Assembly: GCA_964405405.1 (NCBI GenBank)
Contig: CAYONT010000002.1
Location: 1 to 64,000 of the forward strand
Origin: CAMCYM01 sp964405405
GTDB lineage: Bacteria; Bacteroidota; Bacteroidia; Flavobacteriales_D; Sanyastnellaceae
Direction: 5' to 3'
Length of the DNA stretch: 64,000 nt
Shown piece by piece: positions 53,768 through 63,900 of this stretch. Below the pieces are notes generated by a model. That model was not told where the DNA came from. It made no database searches and was given only the letters and a program-made list of their open reading frames with translations. The number at the start of each line of letters is the position of its first letter. Position 1 is the stretch's first letter. The position numbers and the translations under genes are program-made.

Positions 53768-53992
53768 ATGCGCAATCTCATAGTGAGTTACAAAAAACTC
53801 CCGGAGCCCATCCGAGAAACCTTGTTGAAGATGTTTCCCAATGGATATGAGGATGAGGCTTTTGAGTTTGAAATCCCGCATAGAAAGATGATCTGCAAGG
53901 CCATCCGGGTTTCGATTGAAGGCGTGAACTATGTGATCAAGTTGGATCAATGGCACAAGCACACCGATTATCTCTTGGATGACGATTGGTGA
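53768..53992 (+). CDS. Small conserved-looking protein, 74 residues
   Basis: A short acidic protein beginning MRNLIVSYKKLPEPIRETLL and ending GVNYVIKLDQWHKHTDYLLD. The composition and absence of a signal suggest a folded cytoplasmic protein with a beta-rich C-terminal half (KMICKAIRVSIEGVNYVIKL). Small proteins of this general pattern exist across Bacteroidota. Function is unknown. It has an ATG and a purine-rich GAGGAGG about 16 nt upstream. It ends 30 nt from the convergent PhoD-like gene. Confidence 0.65.
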   Translation: MRNLIVSYKKLPEPIRETLLKMFPNGYEDEAFEFEIPHRKMICKAIRVSIEGVNYVIKLDQWHKHTDYLLDDDW

Positions 53993-54022
53993 AGACCACG
54001 CCTTGAGCAACCCTTTCGAACC

Positions 54023-55414
54023 TCAAAGGGACGTCGCACGCAAGGTTTGCTCCCAAAGGATTTCTCCTGCCGTGTTGTGCATCACGACACGCATGATACG
54101 GTCCTTGCGTGGGCCTGAAAACTCCAAGGTGGTATAGTTACGAACCCCAATCATGGAACCCGGAACCCGAAGTGTGTTGGGCTCCTCTGTGTGGTCATAG
54201 CTTGTACTGGTCAAGGGACTGCAGGTGATGTCATGAACCCAATGACCATTGGGCAGTTGCATGGAAGTCATCTCAGAATTGTGACGATCCCCAGTCAGAA
54301 AAATCACCCCCTTGATATTCTCTGCTGCAATTCGGTCCAGCAATTCCCTGCGCTCTTCAGGGAATTGGGCGAAGTTCTCGTAGATGGCGGCGTCTGAGAG
54401 CATTTGGCCTCCGACTGCCACCAGTTTAAAAGGTGCCCTGCTGCGCTTCAAGGAAGCAATCAACCAATCCATCTGTTCATCTCCAAGAACCTGAGGAACA
54501 TCCGTTTTCACGTCGTGGTTTACCCTGTGGGAGCGGTTGTCCAAAAGGAACATATCCACATCATTGAATCGATATTGGGTAGTGATTCCCTCAGATGCAC
54601 CAGGCAAACCATAACTGGGATTGAACCAAAAGGACTCGAAAGCCTGCTGCGCCCAATCCTTGTGGATCCAAGAACCATCACAATCGTTGGGACCAAAATC
54701 ATGGTCGTCCCAGATGGCCAAATGAGGACAAGCCACGAGCAAGTCCTGAATTTCCGGCAAGGCCCTAACATGTTGATAGCGATGCGCGTATCCTGAAGGG
54801 CTACCAAAGTCTACTTCCCGCAGGTAAATGTTGTCTCCCAACCAAAGCATGAGGTCTGCCCCCTCAGCAGCCATGCTTTCAAAGATTTCATATTCGCCAC
54901 CATACGGTTTCCCGGGCCGGTCATACGCATCTTCGTTGATGAAGGCGCAACTCCCGGTCATCAACTTAAACGGGGGGGGATCGGTTCGAAAATCCCAGAG
55001 CACTTGGGTTTGAAAAAACAAGGTGTCGCTCACTACTTGGTTCTCTGAAACGAAGAGTGCCCAATAGGACGTCCCGGGCTCCAATTCAGGAATCTCCACA
55101 TGCAGGGCATTGAACCTGGCTTGGTCGCTGCGCACAGCCACAGAAGCGCCTTGGGGTTCCCCTCGCTTCCCGTAAACCACCTCGTATCCTACATCTGGCA
55201 GTGGGGCCTGTGCCCAGATTCTCGCTGATCGCAGCTCTGTGGGGCCGAGCATGGGAGAGCCTATAAGCGGGACGGCCGAAGGGCGAGCCATGGGATGGCC
55301 CACCAGGATGCGCTTGCTCCTGGGCACCCAACAGCCCGTCGTGGTGCCAGTGACCAAGACGACCAGCACCAGGCCCCTAGAAATGCTTGACAAGGCGGAT
55401 AAGGTCCGATTCAT
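54023..55414 (-). CDS. PhoD-like alkaline phosphatase family lipoprotein
   Basis: 463 residues. The signal ends in lipobox TTTGC (Cys about 28). An N-terminal fibronectin-like domain (LGPTELRSARIWAQAP) precedes a PhoD-type phosphatase domain with LMTGSCAFINEDAYDRPGKP, LMLWLGDNIYLREVDFG, LAIWDDHDFGPNDCDGSW, VFLTGDRHNSEMTSM and SPLTSTSYDHTEE. The residues match metal ligands of the PhoD metallophosphatase family. It likely releases phosphate from organic esters outside the cytoplasm. The ATG at 55414 precedes the signal. Confidence 0.9.
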   Translation of the reverse strand: MNRTLSALSSISRGLVLVVLVTGTTTGCWVPRSKRILVGHPMARPSAVPLIGSPMLGPTELRSARIWAQAPLPDVGYEVVYGKRGEPQGASVAVRSDQARFNALHVEIPELEPGTSYWALFVSENQVVSDTLFFQTQVLWDFRTDPPPFKLMTGSCAFINEDAYDRPGKPYGGEYEIFESMAAEGADLMLWLGDNIYLREVDFGSPSGYAHRYQHVRALPEIQDLLVACPHLAIWDDHDFGPNDCDGSWIHKDWAQQAFESFWFNPSYGLPGASEGITTQYRFNDVDMFLLDNRSHRVNHDVKTDVPQVLGDEQMDWLIASLKRSRAPFKLVAVGGQMLSDAAIYENFAQFPEERRELLDRIAAENIKGVIFLTGDRHNSEMTSMQLPNGHWVHDITCSPLTSTSYDHTEEPNTLRVPGSMIGVRNYTTLEFSGPRKDRIMRVVMHNTAGEILWEQTLRATSL

Positions 55415-55467
55415 GCTGCGAAGTTACAGGCATCCGATGGGGGACTGAAACCAAAAAGGGTAACAAA

Positions 55468-55495
55468 AAAAGAGGAACCCGAAGGTTCCTCTTTT
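55468..55495 (-). terminator. Rho-independent terminator of the T9SS gene
   Basis: A perfect 12-bp stem AAAAGAGGAACC/GGTTCCTCTTTT with loop CGAA, with a T run on the minus strand, 42 nt downstream of the stop at 55537. Confidence 0.93.
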
Positions 55496-55536
55496 GTATT
55501 GTGCGTCCGAACAGAGGTTCGTCAAAAACGACCCGA

Positions 55537-56508
55537 TCAGCGGGTTACAACGATGTTACGGGCATCCGAGAAGTTCTTGTGCTTCACGGAAACCGTGTAG
55601 TTGCCTGCGGCCAAACCATGCTCAACTACGATGCGGTTTCCACCGACGATGTTCTCTTGAGCAATTTCACGAGCCAAGACAACCTTACCCGACATGTCCG
55701 TAGCCTCCAGAACGATGTTCTCACCACCCAACATCAATTCACGATCAAATTTGATGCTGAACGTGGTTTCGAAAACGGGGTTTGGGAACACGCTCCACTC
55801 CGTGGTAGCATCTACGTTCGACAGACCAGCAGAAGGTCCGTTGTTGCTCTGGCCAGCGCAAGAGCCATCGTTGTAGGTAGCAGCGGGGTTGAAGTTGGCT
55901 GCGGTTGCATTGGTGCATCCGAAGACCTGAGCATTCGTGGTGGTGAAGGTCAGGTCGTAAGCACGCCATGCAGCGCCCTCAGCATCCCATCCTTGCAAGT
56001 TCAGAACACCGGTAGCGGTTCCCGTGGTGGTCAATTGCATGAGCAGAACCCGGTTTCCAGCTTCAGCGACTGCTTGAACGTCCGTAGGAACAACGAACCA
56101 AGCGCCATCCGTAACCGTCAACTCGCTTCCGTTCAGGAAGTTGTTGTAATCAATTCCAACCGTCCACAAGTTGTTGTTGGTGCTGTTCTCAGCTCCGATG
56201 GTCACCCAAGAGTCGTAAGCCAAAGATCCGTCCAAAGCCACGATGTTCTCGTTCACATCCAAGGAGGAGAAGCTTCCGTATTGGTGTTGGAAGAAGTTCG
56301 TTGTGGTCGCGAGGCTCAGTACGTGTGATCCGTCTGCGAAGACGGCGTGGAGTGAGTGCTCATTTGAAGGAAGCACGGCGTAAACGCGGTACGTGTTTCC
56401 TGCAACCTGGCCGCCGTTGTTTACGGCTTCGACGACCAGCTCAACGTTGCTTGCGCTTGCTCCAAATCCGAGGAGCAATGCGGCTGCCAGTGTGAAAAGG
56501 TTCTTCAT
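55537..56508 (-). CDS. T9SS type A cargo protein of unknown function
   Basis: 323 residues. A signal peptide (MKNLFTLAAALLLGFGASAS) precedes a beta-rich domain with VELVVEAVNNGGQVAGNTYR, then a cysteine-bearing segment resembling Ca-binding repeats in such proteins (FGCTNATAANFNPAATYNDG, followed by SC). The C-terminal T9SS type A domain (about 240-323) has EWSVFPNPVFETTFSIKF and AAGNYTVSVKHK. It is likely an abundant surface or secreted protein, given the clean strong terminator; that is inference. The ATG at 56508 precedes the signal. Confidence 0.85.
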   Translation of the reverse strand: MKNLFTLAAALLLGFGASASNVELVVEAVNNGGQVAGNTYRVYAVLPSNEHSLHAVFADGSHVLSLATTTNFFQHQYGSFSSLDVNENIVALDGSLAYDSWVTIGAENSTNNNLWTVGIDYNNFLNGSELTVTDGAWFVVPTDVQAVAEAGNRVLLMQLTTTGTATGVLNLQGWDAEGAAWRAYDLTFTTTNAQVFGCTNATAANFNPAATYNDGSCAGQSNNGPSAGLSNVDATTEWSVFPNPVFETTFSIKFDRELMLGGENIVLEATDMSGKVVLAREIAQENIVGGNRIVVEHGLAAGNYTVSVKHKNFSDARNIVVTR

Positions 56509-56880
56509 GATGGTGTTGTTTGATGTTTCTGATTAATCCCTGTTTGAACATACGCCGATAAAGATAAGACGAGTCTTCCGAAATTCCCAAGAAAAGTTCT
56601 TCGAAGTTAACGAAAAATTCATAGACGGATGGATATATCCTCCCGACCAGTTGTTTGTTGCGCTCCTCCAATGCAATACGGACTGCAGCAAATGCCTGAC
56701 CTCGAACGCTCCCTGCAAGAGGCAAGCAATAGGGTCTGGGTGGGTTGCGCGGAGCATCTTACGGACTTCGTTTGGTTTGGACAATATAGCAAAGAAAACC
56801 ATGCGCCGCTTTGTGGCATTTAAAGTTCTTCACGAGCACCCTGTGGATAGCATTGCGCTTCACCTGCCTAAATTCGCGGC
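56509..56880. other. 372-nt divergent spacer without a gene
   Basis: Contains the promoter regions of the T9SS gene (minus) and paaZ (plus). The only reading frame of note (minus, 56725 to 56441) overlaps the T9SS start out of frame by 68 nt and was not accepted. No RNA motif recognised. Confidence 0.6.
56869..56876 (+). promoter_or_regulatory. Candidate paaZ -7 box (TAAATTCG)
   Basis: One mismatch to TAnnTTTG, only 4 nt from the paaZ ATG, which would make the transcript almost leaderless. A TTG lies 13 nt upstream. Confidence 0.3.
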
Positions 56881-58950
56881 ATGGTGTCCCCTACCCTTGC
56901 CCCGCGTTCCCTCAGACATTATGTCGCTGGGGAATGGATTTCTTCCAACCCAGAACATGCTACGCTTCTGTCCGATGCCTCCACCGGCCAGCCGCTTGCA
57001 TTGGCTTCCACGGAAGGAATTGATATGGCAGCGTTGTTTCGACATGCCCGGGAAGTGGGAAATCCCGCTTTGAGAAAGCTCACCTTTCATGAGCGCGGAA
57101 GGAGACTCAAAGCCCTGGCACTCTATCTCCAAGAGCGGAAAGAAGTCTTCTACGAAGCCAGTTGGGCCACGGGTGCGACCCGGGCTGATGCTTGGATTGA
57201 CATTGAGGGAGGCATAGGCAACCTCTTTAGCTATGCCAGTTTGCGAAGGAAGTTCCCCGACTCCCCTTTCGCCATCGATGGGGACCCCATTGCACTCGGG
57301 AAGCAGGGTTCCTTCGCGGGTCACCACCTCCTGGTCCCGAAAGAAGGATGCGCCGTACATATTAATGCCTTCAACTTTCCCGTTTGGGGGATGCTGGAAA
57401 AAGTAGCCGTGAATTGGCTTGCGGGGGTTCCTGCCATTGTCAAACCAGCCACGGCCACCAGCTTTTTGACCGAAGTGGTGGCAAAGGCCATCATCGAAAG
57501 CGGCATCCTACCGGAAGGAGCTTTGCAATGGATCTGTGGAGACGCACGAGAACTTTTGAGTCATGTGGACGAAAGGGACGTGGTCACCTTCACAGGAAGT
57601 GCGGCAACCGGTCAGCGATTGCGGAACCATCCTCGGTTGGTTTCGTTGTCCGTCCCTTTCAACATGGAGGCGGACAGCCTCAATGCGGCCATCTTGGGGG
57701 CTCATGTAAAAGAGGGAGATCCGGAGTTTGACCTATTCATTAAGGAACTCCGACGTGAAATCACCATCAAAGCGGGGCAAAAATGTACTGCGGTTCGACG
57801 GGCGGTGATCCCCCATCACCTCATCGATGCGGTTCAGCACGCCCTAGTCGCCCAGTTGGAGGGGGTGACGGTCGGTGACCCACGCAGGGAAGGTGTCCGA
57901 ATGGGGGCGCTCGTGAGCCAGGCTCATCGCGCTGAAGTGGTGCGGCAGTTGGACTTGCTGGCAGCGCAGTCGGATTGGTCCTACCAGGGACCTGAGCGTT
58001 TCTTTGCGGATGCGCCTGAGCAGGGTGCCTTCCTGGCTCCGCATCTCTTTCGGGTGGAGGAACCGATGCGCGTTACCGCGTGCCATGAGATCGAGGCTTT
58101 CGGTCCCGTTTGCACCTTGATGCCGTACCGAGAAATCGACGAAGCTGTGGCTTTGGCAAAGATGGGACGCGGGTCGTTGGTTTGCTCCATCACGAGCCAT
58201 CATGCGCCAGAAGTTGTGGAATTTGTGCACGGAGCAGCGCCCATGCATGGGAGAATCTTGGTGCTCGACCGCGATTGCGCCCGGGAGTCAACGGGCCACG
58301 GCTCTCCCCTGCCCTCGTTGGTGCATGGCGGACCCGGGCGGGCAGGCGGAGGGGAAGAAATGGGTGGATTGCGCGGGGTCAAACACTACATGCAACGAAC
58401 TGCCATCCAAGGTTCGCCCACGGTGTTGGGCCAAATCCTGGGCCAATACCAACCCGGCGGTGCGCGGCCAGAATCTCTGGTGCACTTGTTCCGAAAGGAA
58501 TTCGAGGATTTGGCCATTGGTGACACCATCACCACCCACCGACACACGGTCACCGAAGCGGACATCGTGGCCTTTGCGAATGTGAGCGGCGACCATTTTT
58601 ATGCGCACGTCGATGCTACCTCGTTGGAGGGAACCCTCTTTGAACGTCGGGTCGCACATGGGTACTACGTGCTGAGCAAGGCCGCAGGGATGTTCGTGGA
58701 TCCACGCAAAGGACCTGTGCTCCTCAATTATGGAATCGAAGAGGCCAGGTTCACCAAGCCCGTTTACCCCGGGATGACCATTGGAGTTCAATTGACCGTC
58801 AAGGAGAAAATCGCACAGGAGCAACGCGAACCCGGGGATGTTCCCAAAGGCATCGTGAAGTTTTATGTTGACGTCACGGATGAGACCGGCGAGTCTGTCG
58901 CGATTGCTACCATTTTAACCATGGTACGCATGCGGGAACCAGTGTCATGA
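56881..58950 (+). CDS. paaZ: PaaZ: ring-opening oxepin-CoA hydrolase / semialdehyde dehydrogenase
   Basis: 689 residues, the length of the bifunctional PaaZ. The N-terminal ALDH domain (about 1-520) has HINAFNFPVWGMLEKVAVNW, IVKPATATSFLTEVVAKAII and VVTFTGSAATGQRLR. The Glu of FNMEADSLNA lies near 262, with the catalytic Cys near 302 (IKAGQKCTAVRRAV). The C-terminal MaoC-type hot-dog domain (about 540-689) has LAIGDTITTHRHTVTEADIV and SGDHFYAHVD with the hydratase Asp-His. It opens oxepin-CoA and oxidises the semialdehyde in phenylacetate degradation. No other paa genes are in the window. The start follows the family N-terminus. It overlaps the S41 gene by 4 nt. Confidence 0.95.
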   Translation: MVSPTLAPRSLRHYVAGEWISSNPEHATLLSDASTGQPLALASTEGIDMAALFRHAREVGNPALRKLTFHERGRRLKALALYLQERKEVFYEASWATGATRADAWIDIEGGIGNLFSYASLRRKFPDSPFAIDGDPIALGKQGSFAGHHLLVPKEGCAVHINAFNFPVWGMLEKVAVNWLAGVPAIVKPATATSFLTEVVAKAIIESGILPEGALQWICGDARELLSHVDERDVVTFTGSAATGQRLRNHPRLVSLSVPFNMEADSLNAAILGAHVKEGDPEFDLFIKELRREITIKAGQKCTAVRRAVIPHHLIDAVQHALVAQLEGVTVGDPRREGVRMGALVSQAHRAEVVRQLDLLAAQSDWSYQGPERFFADAPEQGAFLAPHLFRVEEPMRVTACHEIEAFGPVCTLMPYREIDEAVALAKMGRGSLVCSITSHHAPEVVEFVHGAAPMHGRILVLDRDCARESTGHGSPLPSLVHGGPGRAGGGEEMGGLRGVKHYMQRTAIQGSPTVLGQILGQYQPGGARPESLVHLFRKEFEDLAIGDTITTHRHTVTEADIVAFANVSGDHFYAHVDATSLEGTLFERRVAHGYYVLSKAAGMFVDPRKGPVLLNYGIEEARFTKPVYPGMTIGVQLTVKEKIAQEQREPGDVPKGIVKFYVDVTDETGESVAIATILTMVRMREPVS

Positions 58951-60440
58951 GACAGAAGATGTTGGCCGGGCTCGTCGGGATGGTGGGGATGCTCACCACG
59001 GGTGCTTCGCTTCCATTGGGAGCGCAGGTGCATGGGCAGGGTGCACCTCATTATCTTGCCCGGGAGGCGGTTCTTGCTGACCTGGATACCCTGCGGGCTT
59101 GGGTGCTCGCCGTTCATCCTCAGCCTCATGCGCACGCTGACCCAAAAACCGTTGCTGCTGCCCATGCATCGGTTCAGGCGGCTTGGAACCAGGACTCGGT
59201 GACCGCCATTTCGGCGGCCCAGGGAATGACCCGCTTCCTGCGGACCTTCCAGGACGCGCACACTACGCTCCACTTGCCCGGGCTATTGGAAATGAACCGT
59301 TCGGATTGGGGTCTGTTGCCCTTTGAAGTTCGGTCTGTTGAAGGCCAAATCATCGTTCAAAGCGACCCCAGCGGCACGTTTCCAGCCGGGGCTGAACTCC
59401 GTTCCATCCGAGAACAGGGTGCGTCCGTGGCGCGGCAGTGGGCCCATTCGTTGGCACCGGTGGAAGGGGTAGCGCCCGAGGCGGCAGCCTTGCGGGCGGA
59501 CCGGCTGTGGAACGATGTGGCGGGATGGGCTTATGGGTTGCCGCCCGGGACCCAAGTACCGGTGGTGGCCACCTGGCAAGGCCAGCGCTTGGAGCGGGAA
59601 GTCACCGTCGTTGCTCGGAATCCCCCGAATCGGCGGACCCAGCGAAAGCGGGACCGCCGGGCGCTGGCCTGGTCCATGGGAGCCGACGGCGGTCCCGCCA
59701 CCCTCACCGTGACCCATTTCCCCTACGCTTCTCCCTCCTTCGAACGGCGCCTCAACCGATTCCTCCGCGCCTGTTCGCAGCGGGACATCTCCGGGGTGGT
59801 CCTCGACCTGCGCAACAATCCAGGTGGCTCCGTCCGGACGATGCAGGCATTGCGCGCAGGATTGGGAGGAGATTCGGTGGTTTGGCCTTCAGGCGTGCAA
59901 ATCCGCCAAACCCCAGAGGGCTGGGCACAAACCGAATGGGCCCGCAAACCCCGAGCGATGCGCCGAACCCAGCGGCACCTCCCCGAGGACGAGTGGGCTG
60001 CCTTCACCCAAGGCCTGGCTTCCACCCCACCGGGCGCCCTCTTTGCAATGGAGTTTCGGAAGCCCATGCCACGCGCCCGCCATGCTTTCGATGGCTACTT
60101 GGCCGTGCTCATCGATGGAACCACCGCTTCAGCCGCCACCACGCTGGCCGCCTGGCTCAAGCAACGGGACCTGACTTACTTGTTCGGCAGCCCGGCGTTG
60201 GGTTCGGCTCTAGGTTCCTTCGGGAATGGCGTGATGCGCACCTTGCCCCGCACAGGATGGCCCGTGATGATTTCCACAGCGGTGTACTACAACCATGCAC
60301 CGGGGCCTGGCCTGCAACCTTTGGAACCCCACCGCTCCACGGCACCAACCCGGGCCGATTGGGAAGCGGGGCGGGATGCCGTCCACGAAGAAGCGGTCGA
60401 CCTGTTGAACCGGATCCAAGCGGCACAGGATGGCGAGTAA
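58947..60440 (+). CDS. Exported S41-family (C-terminal-processing-like) peptidase
   Basis: 497 residues. A signal peptide (about 1-30, AGLVGMVGMLTTGASLPLGA) precedes a helical domain with MTRFLRTFQDAHTTLHLPGL. A PDZ-like central part and an S41 catalytic domain (about 270-470) follow: GVVLDLRNNPGGSVRTMQAL and AVLIDGTTASAATTLAAWL with the catalytic Ser. The Lys of the dyad is not certain. Substrate unknown. The start overlaps paaZ (ATGA). Base composition here is more GC-rich than the window average. Confidence 0.85.
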   Translation: MRQKMLAGLVGMVGMLTTGASLPLGAQVHGQGAPHYLAREAVLADLDTLRAWVLAVHPQPHAHADPKTVAAAHASVQAAWNQDSVTAISAAQGMTRFLRTFQDAHTTLHLPGLLEMNRSDWGLLPFEVRSVEGQIIVQSDPSGTFPAGAELRSIREQGASVARQWAHSLAPVEGVAPEAAALRADRLWNDVAGWAYGLPPGTQVPVVATWQGQRLEREVTVVARNPPNRRTQRKRDRRALAWSMGADGGPATLTVTHFPYASPSFERRLNRFLRACSQRDISGVVLDLRNNPGGSVRTMQALRAGLGGDSVVWPSGVQIRQTPEGWAQTEWARKPRAMRRTQRHLPEDEWAAFTQGLASTPPGALFAMEFRKPMPRARHAFDGYLAVLIDGTTASAATTLAAWLKQRDLTYLFGSPALGSALGSFGNGVMRTLPRTGWPVMISTAVYYNHAPGPGLQPLEPHRSTAPTRADWEAGRDAVHEEAVDLLNRIQAAQDGE

Positions 60441-60912
60441 GCGTTGCTGGGTCTTCGGTTGCGCCTTGCTGATCGGGAGCTTGGGCTCAGCGTGGGCGGG
60501 ATTCGCGGCGGACACTTTGCCCACCGCGCTTTCCGAGAAGAACCGCCAGTGGGTGCAAGGACTGCTCACGGCGGACGGGGTTCATTGGAGCGTACCCGAA
60601 GTTCACCTCCGGCTCGACGCCATCGCTCTCCAGGCGCAACAGTGCCAGTCCGAAGCATCCGAAACCCTGGCCCGGCTGGAAGCGCAAGGGGCTGAGGCCC
60701 AAGCGATGAACGGGGTTATCGCACAAAAGACCGCATGCCAAACCGATCGGGATGAGGCATTGCGTGCCTTGGTGCTTCCATCCAGTGCCCAAGCCTTGGA
60801 GCAATGGTTGCGTCCCGCCCGGCCCGCCGTGCTCCACTTCGGCATCCACGACCGAATGAAATGCGGTGTTTGCATTCCCAGTGCCTCAGGGCCGATAACC
60901 GAACTTCCATGA
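60430..60912 (+). CDS. Exported protein of unknown function, 160 residues
   Basis: A signal peptide (VFGCALLIGSLGSAWAGFAA) precedes a helical region (about 28-125) with RQWVQGLLTADGVHWSVPEV and Ala/Gln-rich LEAQGAEAQAMN, and a C-terminal KCGVCIP motif with an adjacent GIHDRM. Its ATG overlaps the S41 stop by 11 nt; its stop overlaps the GH92 start. No family recognised. The Cys pair is suggestive of metal or disulfide chemistry but could be structural. Confidence 0.65.
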   Translation: MASKRCWVFGCALLIGSLGSAWAGFAADTLPTALSEKNRQWVQGLLTADGVHWSVPEVHLRLDAIALQAQQCQSEASETLARLEAQGAEAQAMNGVIAQKTACQTDRDEALRALVLPSSAQALEQWLRPARPAVLHFGIHDRMKCGVCIPSASGPITELP

Positions 60913-63900
60913 ACGTGTTGCAAGTTGACAAATGGACGTGGGCCCTGCTGGCCGGGCTGGGGTTCATCGGGTGCAAAACGGGGGCACCAGCCACCCGGGT
61001 GGCCACGGATTGGGGCTCTCTCCCCTACCACCAACGCGTAGACACTTACATCGGAACGGGGGGGCACGGTCACACGTATCCGGGGGCCACTTCGCCCTTC
61101 GGCATGGTCCAACTGAGCCCCGATAGCCGCTTGGATGGATGGGATGGTTGTGGTGGATTCCATGCCGATGACGACACTTTGTTTGGCTTCAGCCATACCC
61201 ACCTCCAAGGGACTGGTGTCAGCGATTACGGAGACATCTTGGTCATGCCGTGCACCCAGTTCTCTGCAGATGCTGGGCCTTGGCGCAACCGTTACAAGAG
61301 TGCTTTCAGCCAAATAGAAGGGGAATCCCACGCGGGCTACCATGCCGTGTACTTGCAGGACCATAAGCTCACAGCTCAACTCACCACCACCCCCCGGGTG
61401 GGCATCCACCGCTACATCTTGGATGCCCCGGACACGGTGACTTGGATCGTGGACTTGGCCCACCGGGATGCGCTCCTGCAATACCAAATCGAGCCCATGG
61501 ACGACAGCACCTTGGTGGGCTTTCGCGTGTCGGACAACTGGGCTCGGGAGCAACATGTGTACTTCGCGATGCGCTTTGACCGCCCCATGGATTGGCAGGA
61601 TGCCCTCACCGAAATCGAAACCATGGACACGCTGGCAGATGGCACCTTGCAACAGCGGATGACCTTTGTGCCGGTGTTCGCGGCGGGGTTGGGGGTGGTG
61701 GATTCCATGGTCATCAGGGTCGCCTTGAGCCCCGTGGACATCGAAGGCGCCTTGGGCAATTTGGCGGCTGAGGCGCCGCACACGGACTTCGACCGCTACG
61801 TTCGGGAGAACACCGCACGCTGGGATGATCAGTTGGGACGGGTGGACGTGGAGGTTGCCCCGGGCACCGATCCGGAGCGGGAGCACCGGGTCTTTTACAC
61901 GGCGTTGTACCATGCTTGTACGACACCGAATTTGGCCTCCGACGTGGATGGCCGTTACCGCGGCATGGACCAACGGATCCACCAACTGGGCCCGGAGGAT
62001 GGGTTGCATTACACCGTTTTCTCGCTTTGGGATACCTTCCGGGCGTTGCATCCGTTGCTCAATTGGATCGAGCCGGTGCGTTCGCGTGACTTTGTCCGCT
62101 CTATGCTTCGGATGTACGATCAAGGTGGGGCCTTGCCGGTTTGGGAGTTGGCTTCGAACGAGACGAATTGCATGATTGGTTACCACAGCGTGCCCGTCAT
62201 CATGGACGCCGTACGTTGGGGCATAGGAGCCTTCGACCAGACCTTGGCGTGGGAGGCGATGCAGTCTTCCGCCATGGGGACGGGGGGGGGATTGCCTGCT
62301 TATCGGGAACTGGGGTTCATCCCTTCTGAACAGGAACACGAGTCGGTATCGAAGACGCTGGAATACGCCTTTGATGACGCGTGCATCGCTTGGTATGGCG
62401 CGGCGCTGGGGAAACCCGAGAGCGATCTGTATCGACTGCGCGCCCTGTCCTACCGCAATTTGTACAATTCGGCCACGGGCTTCATTCAGCCGAAGCGCGG
62501 AGGGGCTTTTGTGGAGAACTTCGATCCGCGGGAGGTCAATTTTCACTACACCGAGGCGAACGGTTGGCAGTACCATTTCTTCGTGCCCCATGACGTGCCC
62601 GGATTGATGGAAGCCATGGGAGGTTCGGACGCATTCCTAGAGCGGTTGCAAGCCATGTTCGGGGCGACATCGGAAACGACGGGAAGAGACCAGGCGGACA
62701 TCACAGGCTGCATCGGTCAGTACGCCCACGGCAACGAACCGAGCCACCACGTGGCCTACCTTCCCGCTTACGCCGGTAGGCCTGATCTGACAGCTGAATG
62801 GGTGACCCGGATTTTAGATTCGCTGTACTGGGATGGTCCGGATGGGCTATCCGGCAACGAGGATTGTGGCCAAATGAGTGCTTGGTATGTCTGGAGTGCG
62901 CTCGGTTGTTACCCGGTTGCGCCGGGATCCGGAGAGGTCGTTTTCGGGACGCCTCGGTTTCAAAGGGCCACGGTCCGGCCGAGGGGCGGTCCAGAAACGG
63001 TGATCGAGCGAAGGGGGGAAGGAATTTATCCGGTCGGTCTGGCACGGGGTGCGGATCGGAAGCTCGGGGCCGGGGTGGCGGTGCAAGCCCTCCGGGACGG
63101 TGGGTTCTGGACTGTAGAGGTCGCACCGCAACCTTCGACTTGGGGGAGGGACCCGGACCACTGGCCTGGCTCAGCCTGGCCCGACGAGGGGTTCGTCGGC
63201 GTTCCCACCCTCCACGCACCGCGTGCATTCCGCCAGGGCCTCCATCCTGAAGGCGTGACCGTCTCCATCGATCCTCCACCTGGAACCCAGGTCACCTACC
63301 GCCTGCACCCCTCGGGCCCTTGGCTCCCCTATGCGAGCCCCTTCTGGGTCCAGGAATCCTGCACCGTAGAGGCCCGCTCGATCGATGGCGCGGGGAATCG
63401 CTCCGCTACCGTCTCCCACCCCATCCGTGCCATCTCACATGATTGGAAGCTGGATTTGGCCTGCAAGTTTGACAACCAATACCATGCGGGTGGAGACCAA
63501 GCGCTGCTGGATGGCATCCGCGGCGGAAACCAATTCAAGACGGGAGAATGGCAAGGATTTTACGGCCAAGATGTCCAAGGCACGGTGGACCTGGGGGCCA
63601 CCACGTCCCTGCTGCGGCTGCGGCTGGGAGCCTTGCAAGACACCCGGCCCTGGATTTTTTACCCCCAAACGGTTCGCTTCTGGGGTTCGATGGACGGCCG
63701 GGATTGGGTGCTGCTGGGAACGGCCCCGCCTCCCCCCCAACGCGACGACCGAGATGAACGCCCCCAAGTACATCGTTTTGAGTTGATGACCCCTGCTCAG
63801 GTGCGGTATGTTCGCTTCGAAGCGACGACTTTCGGCAATTTGCCCGCATGGCACCTCGGAACCGGAAACCCTTCTTGGATGTTCCTGGATGAGTGGGAAA

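Noticed and set aside
56441..56725. 94-residue minus-strand reading frame with plausible-looking composition
   Set aside because: It overlaps the signal-peptide end of the T9SS gene by 68 nt out of frame and shows no recognisable domain; the T9SS gene is much stronger.
60603..62591. 662-residue minus-strand frame opposite the GH92 gene
   Set aside because: The plus-strand GH92 motifs are unambiguous; the antisense frame shows no domain.
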